A DNA stretch of 8,404 nucleotides from CAZUXE01 sp964624585. GTDB taxonomy: Bacteria > Hydrothermota > Tepidihabitantia > B3-TA06. Below are positions 1 to 4,296 of this stretch, piece after piece (position 1 is the stretch's first letter; each line of letters starts with the position of its first letter). The stretch spans positions 1 through 8,404 of the forward strand of contig CAZUXE010000060.1 in NCBI GenBank assembly GCA_964624585.1. Direction: 5' to 3'. A program made the position numbers and the translations under genes. Under the pieces are notes generated by a model that was not told the DNA's origin, did no database searches, and saw nothing but the letters and a program-made list of their open reading frames with translations.

Positions 1-51
1 ATAAAATCAAAGCTAAGAAACTATCAATAACCTCTTAATTAGTAGCGATAC

Positions 52-79
52 TTGACACTATTCTATGTTTGTCTAGAAT
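52..79 (+). promoter_or_regulatory. Promoter of the first DUF4870-like gene
   Basis: A consensus -35 box TTGACA (52-57) is followed after 16 bp by TAGAAT (74-79). The predicted transcription start is near 86, giving a leader of about 30 nt before the ATG at 115. The same box pair with the same spacer recurs at 605-632 and 1262-1289, which supports it as a real promoter. Confidence 0.8.
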
Positions 80-102
80 AGGCTAATTAACAAATATAAT
101 TT

Positions 103-109
103 GAAGGAG
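103..109 (+). promoter_or_regulatory. Ribosome binding site that sets the start of the first membrane gene
   Basis: GAAGGAG lies 5 nt before ATG 115. A TTG at 112 is in frame directly before that ATG, but it would sit only 2 nt from the Shine-Dalgarno. The paralogue at 668 has the identical arrangement with ATG (its equivalent upstream codon is TTA), so ATG 115 is chosen. Confidence 0.85.
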
Positions 110-114
110 TATTG

Positions 115-492
115 ATGCTTGAAGCAAGTTTTCCTGATGCGACAGAAGAGCAAATACAAGAAGGTAAGGGACTAGCTTGGCTCTCCTATTTTGGAATTTT
201 ATTTCTAATTCCACTCTTGATTCAGAACGATAATCCTTATACTAAGCATCATGTTATACAAGGTGTTATTTTGTTTATTGTAGGACTTTTGCCTTTTTGG
301 ATATTGAGTTTTCTGTATTATAGGATGATTTCATTCGCTATTTTTTTATTAGGACTTCTAAACTTATTTGTATGTTTGGTAATTTTTGTTTTCGTGATAA
401 TAGGAATAATTAAAGCTGCGACAGGAAAATTTTGGCGAGTTCCATTTATTGGTGAAATTGGCGAGGATATACTTAAAGGAATGTTTTCATAA
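115..492 (+). CDS. Small integral membrane protein, DUF4870/Tic20-like, copy 1
   Basis: A 125-residue protein of unknown function. A short polar N-terminus (1-18, acidic, nearly identical in copy 2) is followed by hydrophobic segments at about 20-36, 48-69 and 72-99, so three or four membrane passes. A polar loop holds N-P-Y-T-K-H-H-x-I-Q-G (40-50), which resembles the charged 'F-x-x-H-A-x-Q' loop of DUF4870/Tic20-type small membrane proteins. The C-terminal G-K-F-W-R-V-P-x-I-G (104-113) is the other family-like block. Assignment to DUF4870 is by pattern memory and not certain; the function of the family is poorly known. It has its own promoter and strong Shine-Dalgarno. No terminator follows it, so transcripts may run into copy 2, 175 bp downstream. 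Both copies share nearly identical control DNA. Confidence 0.85.
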   Translation: MLEASFPDATEEQIQEGKGLAWLSYFGILFLIPLLIQNDNPYTKHHVIQGVILFIVGLLPFWILSFLYYRMISFAIFLLGLLNLFVCLVIFVFVIIGIIKAATGKFWRVPFIGEIGEDILKGMFS

Positions 493-604
493 AAACATTC
501 AAGATTTTAGTTTCTAAGTTTATTCTTTCATCGACTTTAGAGAAACTCAAAAGTGGGAAGAGAGAATAAAATCAATTACTAATAACCGCAATTAGTAGCG
601 ATAC

Positions 605-632
605 TTGACACTGCTTTATGTTTGACTAGAAT
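605..632 (+). promoter_or_regulatory. Promoter of the second DUF4870-like gene
   Basis: TTGACA (605-610), 16-bp spacer, TAGAAT (627-632). The predicted start is near 639 and the leader about 29 nt. It is a direct copy of the 52-79 promoter, shifted by exactly 553 bp, with only spacer substitutions. Confidence 0.8.
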
Positions 633-655
633 AGGATAATTAACAAATATAATTT

Positions 656-662
656 GAAGGAG
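656..662 (+). promoter_or_regulatory. Ribosome binding site of the second membrane gene
   Basis: GAAGGAG, 5 nt before ATG 668. It is identical in sequence and spacing to the site at 103-109. Confidence 0.8.
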
Positions 663-667
663 TATTA

Positions 668-1054
668 ATGGTTGAAGCAAGTTTTCCTGATGCGACAGAA
701 GAGCAAATACAAGAAGGTAGAAAGATAGCTTGGCTCTCTTATTTGGGAATTTTGTTTATAGTTCCCTTAGTTGTACAAAAAGATAATCCTTATACTAAGC
801 ATCACGCTATACAGGGCCTTAGCTTATTTCTTGCAGAACTTATCTGGATATTCTTTTCCTGGATACTGGTTGCACTCTTTCTCAGGATCGCCTTTTTTGC
901 TGTTACTGTATTTGGTATTATAAGTTGGATGCTCTGGCTTGCGATTTTTGTTATTTCAATTATAGGTATAGTTCAAGCTGCAACTGGCAAATTCTGGCGA
1001 GTTCCAGTTATTGGTTCAATTGCTGAGAATGTATTCAAAGGAATGCTTTCCTAG
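668..1054 (+). CDS. Small integral membrane protein, DUF4870/Tic20-like, copy 2
   Basis: A 128-residue paralogue of the gene at 115-492. The first 17 residues differ only at position 2 (V for L). The loop N-P-Y-T-K-H-H-A-I-Q-G (40-50) and the C-terminal block A-A-T-G-K-F-W-R-V-P-x-I-G (104-116) are also kept. The membrane segments (about 20-36, 50-71 and 74-102) have diverged in sequence but remain strongly hydrophobic. It has its own promoter and Shine-Dalgarno, and a strong terminator begins 24 bp after the stop. The sharp contrast between a conserved 5' end and diverged hydrophobic core suggests an old duplication with either selection on the leader and N-terminus or local gene conversion. 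The biochemical role is unknown; a membrane location is the only firm inference. Confidence 0.87.
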   Translation: MVEASFPDATEEQIQEGRKIAWLSYLGILFIVPLVVQKDNPYTKHHAIQGLSLFLAELIWIFFSWILVALFLRIAFFAVTVFGIISWMLWLAIFVISIIGIVQAATGKFWRVPVIGSIAENVFKGMLS

Positions 1055-1078
1055 AAACATTCAAAGATTTTAGCATTT

Positions 1079-1106
1079 AAGCCCGACTTAAAAGTCGGGC
1101 TTTTTT
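1079..1106 (+). terminator. Rho-independent terminator after the second membrane gene
   Basis: A perfect 10-bp stem, AAGCCCGACT (1079-1088) with AGTCGGGCTT (1093-1102), closes a 4-nt TAAA loop and runs into six T residues (1101-1106). It should end transcription from the 605 promoter and any read-through from copy 1. Confidence 0.93.
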
Positions 1107-1261
1107 ATTAACTAACTTAAAAAGAAGAGAGCGAAGTAAATTTTTTAGAAAAGGAGAGAGGGGATGAATGGAGGGAATAATTATATTTCTACATATTAAA
1201 AATGCTAAAATTGACTGATTATCTACTAAGGATAGTATTTACCATAACTTATAGGAAGTAC

Positions 1262-1289
1262 TTGACATAGTTGATATATTTAATAGAAT
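1262..1289 (+). promoter_or_regulatory. Promoter of the DUF4282 gene
   Basis: TTGACA (1262-1267), 16-bp spacer, TAGAAT (1284-1289). It has the same boxes and spacing as the promoters of the two membrane genes upstream, although surrounding sequence is unrelated apart from a shared TACTTGACA. The predicted start is near 1296. Confidence 0.8.
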
Positions 1290-1364
1290 CCAATAGAGAG
1301 TATAGAAGGTTTAGGCTAAGAACTAGCTTTAATGCCGTTGGAGATATAAAATATATAAAACCTT

Positions 1365-1370
1365 AGGAGG
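1365..1370 (+). promoter_or_regulatory. Ribosome binding site of the DUF4282 gene
   Basis: A full AGGAGG, 4 nt before ATG 1375. It is the strongest Shine-Dalgarno on the + strand of the window. Confidence 0.85.
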
Positions 1371-1374
1371 ATAT

Positions 1375-1641
1375 ATGGCCGATAATAGTTTGAGCGATTT
1401 TCTTACCTTTCGTAAATTCCTTACACCATTGATTATTCAAATACTTTTTTGGATTGGTGCTGTTTTAAGCTTTATTGGCGGTATTATTATTATTGCTCAA
1501 GGAAATATTCAATCAGTTTTTGCAGGACTTGGAGCGATGATATTTGGCCCAATACTATGGCGGATATTATGTGAAGTAATGATTATAAATTTTCGTATCC
1601 ATGAAAACCTTAAAGCCATTAGAGAATCTAAAGGGGCTTAG
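1375..1641 (+). CDS. DUF4282 small membrane protein
   Basis: An 88-residue protein with the DUF4282 layout. An N-terminal F-L-T-F-R-K-F-L-T-P block (9-18) leads into a first membrane helix (about 18-41). A short loop and second helix (about 47-63) follow, then the family's W-R-I-L-C-E-V-x-I-I-x-F-R-I-H-E-N-L-K (62-80), ending in a charged cytoplasmic-type tail. Family length is usually similar. Members are found widely in bacteria and have no established function. It has its own promoter of the same type as the two upstream membrane-protein genes and its own terminator, so it is a single-gene unit. The shared promoter architecture suggests, but does not prove, common expression of the three. 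Confidence 0.9.
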   Translation: MADNSLSDFLTFRKFLTPLIIQILFWIGAVLSFIGGIIIIAQGNIQSVFAGLGAMIFGPILWRILCEVMIINFRIHENLKAIRESKGA

Positions 1642-1661
1642 TTTAACAAGCAAAAAGAATT

Positions 1662-1687
1662 AAAGGCTCCGTTTAGGAGCCTTTTTT
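1662..1687 (+). terminator. Rho-independent terminator of the DUF4282 gene
   Basis: A 9-bp perfect stem, AAAGGCTCC (1662-1670) with GGAGCCTTT (1676-1684), closes a GTTTA loop and runs into six T residues (1682-1687). It begins 20 bp after the stop codon. Confidence 0.92.
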
Positions 1688-2026
1688 ATTAAATAACTAT
1701 TCCCTGGAGGAGAAGTAGGAGTGAAGCAGAGTAACTTAAGGATAGCTAGAAAGAAAACAAAAGTAAGAGATAATTCAAGAGATAGCAAAGCAGGGTAAAC
1801 CTTAACCTGTAGTTTACATAATATACATTATCGGCAAAAGGCGGTTGTTCTAATTTCTAATGTCCGCTTACTACTTAATCCTAATTCTACTTTAGCCCTT
1901 CCGTCCTATTAAGCTTTTGATAAGGATTTTTATTAGCGCTGGGTAATCTATTCGATTTGGACGAAGTAGCTAAATATGGAGCTGTAGTTTGTAAAGCAAT
2001 CTGAGACACGAAGTGAATTCTCAAGC

Positions 2027-2041
2027 CAAACCTTTGGTTTG
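2027..2041. repeat. Short inverted repeat beside the 11-bp repeat array
   Basis: CAAACC (2027-2032) and GGTTTG (2036-2041) flank a TTT centre. No T-run follows in either direction, so a terminator role is unlikely. It sits only 3 bp from the tandem repeat at 2045. Confidence 0.5.
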
Positions 2042-2044
2042 AGT

Positions 2045-2099
2045 AGCTTTTGATCAACTTTTGCATATCTTTTGACTAGCTTTTGAGCAGCTTTTTAAG
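2045..2099. repeat. Five tandem 11-bp repeats with phased T-tracts
   Basis: Five units of exactly 11 bp: AGCTTTTGATC, AACTTTTGCAT, ATCTTTTGACT, AGCTTTTGAGC and AGCTTTTTAAG. The core CTTTT begins at 2047, 2058, 2069, 2080 and 2091. The flanking bases vary while the T-tract and its phase are kept. A lone related copy, AGCTTTTGATA, is at 1912-1922. T-tracts repeated near the helical period are expected to curve DNA. Function unknown. Confidence 0.85.
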
Positions 2100-2216
2100 T
2101 AAGTGTTGGCTGAATTAAATTAAGTATTTAGGTATTTCGTCCACCTTAATGGACTAGTTATGTTACGTTATTGCGACAGTTAGAATTAGCGTATCGTTTT
2201 GCTGTGATAGTAAGGG

Positions 2217-3698
2217 TTAGCGATGAAGTTCGTAGTTAGGGGCTTCTTTAGTTATTCTAATATCATGCGGATGGCTTTCCCGCAGCCCAGCTCCGGAAAT
2301 CCGAATAAATTTTGCACGTTTCCTAAGTTGAGGAATTGTCTTGGCTCCAATGTAGCCGTGACCAGATTTAGTTCCGCCCACAAGTTGATATATTTGTTCA
2401 GTTACAGTACCTCTGTAGGGTACAATGCCTTCTATACCTTCAGGTACATACTTTCTAGCTTCTTCCTGAAAATACCTGTCGGCAGACCCTTCTTTCATTG
2501 CATCAATAGATCCCATCGCCCTATAAATTTTGAAACGTCGTCCTTCAAGTAAAATTGATTCACCTGGACTTTCGTCAGTTCCTGCGAATAAATTACCAAT
2601 CATTACCGAATCTGCTCCAACTGCTAAAGCCTTCACTATATCGCCAGAATATCTTATGCCACCATCTGCAATAACGGGTACTTTAGCCTGTTTGGCTTCT
2701 GCATAGCACTGGATAATTGCTGTAAGTTGAGGAACTCCGATACCTGCAACAACTCGTGTTGTGCAAATTGAACCAGGCCCAATACCTACTTTTATGGCAT
2801 CAGGATCAAGTTTTAAGATATCTTTGGCCGCTTCCCTTGACCCCATATTTCCAACAATTATTTGCGTATTAGTTATTTTTTTACGTAACTTACGCGTGAT
2901 ATCAAGAACGCCCTGGGAATGGGCGTGAGCGGTATCTATAACAATTGCGTCAACGTCGGCTTCAACAAGAGCCTCTGCCCTATCAAGTGTATCTCTGGAA
3001 ACTCCTACTGCTGCTGCACACCTCAGTCTTCCTCTTTCATCAACCGTGGCATCAGGATGCTCCAGTTTTTTCTGTAAATCCCTTGCTGTAACTAAACCGG
3101 TTAGTCGCCCACGATCATCAAGTATCAGTAGTTTTTCAACTTTTTCTTTTTTAAGAATCTTTTGGGCTTTAATTATAGATATACCTTTTTTGGCAGTAAT
3201 CAAGTTTTTGGTCATTACGCTTTCTACCAATAACGAAAGATTATCTTCGAACATGATATCTCTGGTAGTAATAATTCCCAAAACCTTTCTGTCTTTGTCG
3301 ATTACCGGAAAGCCGCCGCAACGATGCCGTTCCATCAGCATTTTTACTTCACGCAATGAGGTATCAGGAGAAACAGTGAAAGGATCTTCTATCATACCGC
3401 TTTCAGCCCGTTTCACCCTTCGTACTTCTCGTGCCTGTTCCTCAATGCTCATATTTTTGTGAATAACGCCAATTCCACCTTGTTGGGCAAGTGCTATTGC
3501 CATGCTAGAGCCTGTAACTGTATCCATTGCAGCACTTACAAGAGGTATTTTAAGTGAAATCTTTCTTGAAAAACGAGTGGTTAAATCGACATCCCTTGGC
3601 AAAACTTGAGAATGCCGGGGCTGCAGAAGTACGTCGTCAAATGTTAGGCCATCCTCAATCCGTATTGAAAAGGATGCTGATGATTGGCGATCGGGCAT
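2217..3698 (-). CDS. guaB: Inosine-5'-monophosphate dehydrogenase
   Basis: Oxidises IMP to XMP with NAD+, the committed cytoplasmic step to GMP. The 493 residues match the usual bacterial length. The N-terminal barrel part contains L-T-F-D-D-V-L-L-Q-P (18-27). Two CBS domains follow (about 98-155 and 160-215), the usual site of nucleotide regulation. The barrel then resumes with the D-T-A-H-A-H-S strand (255-261). The catalytic loop is G-P-G-S-I-C-T-T-R with nucleophile Cys312, and the mobile flap carries D-R-Y-F-Q (Arg408-Tyr409). G-L-R-E-S-H-P-H-D near 471-479 is the conserved C-terminal signature. All key residues are present. The ATG is preceded by an AGGGGG that overlaps the trxA stop codon, only 9 bp separating the genes, so it is translated from the trxA transcript. 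No terminator is evident downstream. Confidence 0.98.
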   Translation of the reverse strand: MPDRQSSASFSIRIEDGLTFDDVLLQPRHSQVLPRDVDLTTRFSRKISLKIPLVSAAMDTVTGSSMAIALAQQGGIGVIHKNMSIEEQAREVRRVKRAESGMIEDPFTVSPDTSLREVKMLMERHRCGGFPVIDKDRKVLGIITTRDIMFEDNLSLLVESVMTKNLITAKKGISIIKAQKILKKEKVEKLLILDDRGRLTGLVTARDLQKKLEHPDATVDERGRLRCAAAVGVSRDTLDRAEALVEADVDAIVIDTAHAHSQGVLDITRKLRKKITNTQIIVGNMGSREAAKDILKLDPDAIKVGIGPGSICTTRVVAGIGVPQLTAIIQCYAEAKQAKVPVIADGGIRYSGDIVKALAVGADSVMIGNLFAGTDESPGESILLEGRRFKIYRAMGSIDAMKEGSADRYFQEEARKYVPEGIEGIVPYRGTVTEQIYQLVGGTKSGHGYIGAKTIPQLRKRAKFIRISGAGLRESHPHDIRITKEAPNYELHR

Positions 3699-3707
3699 AT
3701 TCGCCCC

Positions 3708-4025
3708 CTAAAGAATTGCGTTGAGTTTTTCTATCAAGGTGTCCTTAGGTACAGCGCCTATGGTTTTGTCTTTTATTTCTCCATTTTTGAAGAAAACAAC
3801 TGTAGGTATGCTCATAACTTGATGTTCAACGGCTAATTCACGTGCTTCATCAACGTTTACTTTTACAACTTTGGCTTTATCTTGAAAATCTGCTGATAGC
3901 TCTTCAATAACAGGCCCAAGCATTTGACAGGGTTGACACCATGAAGCCCAAAAGTCTACAACTACCGGTAACTTACATTCAAGTACTTCTTTTTTAAATT
4001 CTTCAGGGGTTTTAATTTCTAACAT
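3708..4025 (-). CDS. trxA: Thioredoxin
   Basis: A cytoplasmic dithiol-disulfide carrier that reduces ribonucleotide reductase, peroxiredoxins and other proteins and is recycled by thioredoxin reductase. At 105 residues it is a full-length single thioredoxin fold. Visible landmarks are V-V-V-D-F-W-A-S-W-C (21-30), active-site cysteines Cys30 and Cys33, buried Asp24, the cis-proline S-I-P-T (72-75), and a C-terminal helix. The active-site loop reads W-C-Q-P-C-Q rather than the canonical W-C-G-P-C-K. There is no signal peptide, so it is cytoplasmic. It starts at an ATG 4 nt after AGGAG, behind a strong promoter, and is the first gene of a trxA-guaB unit. No thioredoxin reductase gene is in the window. 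Confidence 0.97.
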   Translation of the reverse strand: MLEIKTPEEFKKEVLECKLPVVVDFWASWCQPCQMLGPVIEELSADFQDKAKVVKVNVDEARELAVEHQVMSIPTVVFFKNGEIKDKTIGAVPKDTLIEKLNAIL

Positions 4026-4029
4026 ATTT

Positions 4030-4034
4030 CTCCT
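4030..4034 (-). promoter_or_regulatory. Ribosome binding site of trxA
   Basis: AGGAG on the - strand (within AAAAGGAGA, 4029-4037), 4 nt before the trxA ATG. It fixes the start at 4025 and argues against a longer overlapping reading frame upstream. Confidence 0.85.
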
Positions 4035-4067
4035 TTTGGAATGCTACATTTTTTTCCATAAAAGTCA

Positions 4068-4095
4068 ATTATAGTCAAAATAAGTCTTCTGACAA
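4068..4095 (-). promoter_or_regulatory. Promoter of trxA-guaB
   Basis: On the - strand, TTGTCA (4090-4095) is separated by 16 bp from a perfect TATAAT (4068-4073). The predicted start is near 4061, giving a leader of about 35 nt ending in the trxA Shine-Dalgarno. A 7-bp repeat block begins 5 bp upstream of the -35 box. Confidence 0.82.
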
Positions 4096-4100
4096 GCCCC

Positions 4101-4121
4101 ACCCGTAACCCGTAACCCGTA
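4101..4121. repeat. Three perfect 7-bp tandem repeats upstream of trxA
   Basis: ACCCGTA is repeated three times (4101-4107, 4108-4114, 4115-4121). Degenerate versions trail on to about 4188: GTAAC or GCAAC cores recur at 4128, 4154, 4173 and 4184, and ACCCG or CCCGTA also at 4141 and 4160. On the - strand it reads as TACGGGT units. A 62-codon frame through it is explained by the repeat and is not called as a gene. Confidence 0.88.
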
Positions 4122-4188
4122 ACACCTGCAACATACCTGTACCCGAAACACATGTAACACCCGTAAAACTCAGTAACATCCTCGCAAC

Positions 4189-4209
4189 ACATGTTAATTA
4201 TTAACATGT
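4189..4209. promoter_or_regulatory. Perfect 21-bp palindrome between ligA and trxA
   Basis: ACATGTTAAT (4189-4198) and ATTAACATGT (4200-4209) are exact reverse complements around a single T at 4199. No T-run follows on either strand, so it does not look like a terminator. It has the size and symmetry of an operator for a dimeric regulator. The core ACATGT also occurs at 4150-4155. It lies about 95 bp upstream of the trxA -35 box. Confidence 0.6.
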
Positions 4210-4296
4210 ACTACTGCCTGCACATTCTCCTAGCATATCCTACTTTTTCATACTTTGTTGATATAATAGTCTGGCAAAGTGATATAAATTATTGAA

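Larger units (their letters stand above)
37..163 (+). repeat. Direct repeat unit 1: promoter, leader and N-terminal coding region
   Basis: This stretch matches 590-716 with a constant 553-bp offset and no indels. From 37 to 117 I count 6 differences in 81 positions, and the next 46 coding bases differ once. Both promoter boxes, the Shine-Dalgarno and its spacing are identical. Weaker similarity continues on both sides: a shared ATAAAATCAA at 1-10 and 566-575, and AAACATTCAA just after each stop codon. Confidence 0.9.
590..716 (+). repeat. Direct repeat unit 2: promoter, leader and N-terminal coding region
   Basis: Partner of 37-163 (see that entry). Beyond about 716 the coding sequences diverge, with patches of identity only around the conserved loop and the C-terminus. 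Confidence 0.9.
1107..1374. other. Gene-free interval between the DUF4870-like pair and the DUF4282 gene
   Basis: A purine-rich stretch (about 1120-1172) is followed by AT-rich DNA, then the promoter at 1262-1289 and a leader of about 79 nt. Two very short overlapping ORFs (ATG 1164, 11 codons; ATG 1168, 16 codons) follow the AGGAG at 1152-1156, but no promoter precedes them. Nothing else recognisable. Confidence 0.6.
1688..2216. other. 529-bp convergent intergenic region
   Basis: This lies between the DUF4282 terminator (+ strand) and the end of guaB (- strand). It holds a possible 25-codon ORF at 1721-1798, a short inverted repeat GTAAAC/GTTTAC (1795-1800 and 1812-1817), a small hairpin at 2027-2041, an 11-bp tandem repeat at 2045-2099, and a weak 5-bp stem GTCCA/TGGAC (2139-2154). 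No tRNA, no convincing gene and no classical terminator for guaB is visible. Confidence 0.7.

Noticed and set aside
95..100. TATAAT in the leader of the first membrane gene (also in copy 2)
   Set aside because: No -35 box lies 15-19 bp upstream and no extended -10 is present; the TTGACA-N16-TAGAAT pair is better.
509..547. AGTTTCT/AGAAACT inverted repeat after the first membrane gene
   Set aside because: A 7-bp AT-rich stem with a 25-nt loop and no T-run is not a terminator.
1164..1218. 11- and 16-codon frames after AGGAG in the interval before the DUF4282 gene
   Set aside because: They lie directly after a strong terminator with no promoter between, and are too short to support from sequence alone.
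1954..2104. Open frame on the - strand through the 11-bp repeats, about 48 codons ending in TAG
   Set aside because: It has no usable start codon after the in-frame TAA that opens it, and no recognisable family; it is open partly because the repeats lack stops in that frame.
2139..2154. GTCCA/TGGAC stem downstream of guaB as a terminator
   Set aside because: It has only five pairs and no U-run on the - strand.
2223..3462. 109- and 138-codon + strand frames inside guaB
   Set aside because: They are antisense shadows of a fully conserved guaB, with Ser/Phe-rich composition and no ribosome binding sites.
4019..4207. 62-codon reading frame on the - strand upstream of and overlapping trxA
   Set aside because: It overlaps the trxA Shine-Dalgarno and promoter, is rich in Gly/Tyr/Arg because it reads through the 7-bp repeats, and begins inside the 21-bp palindrome with no ribosome binding site.
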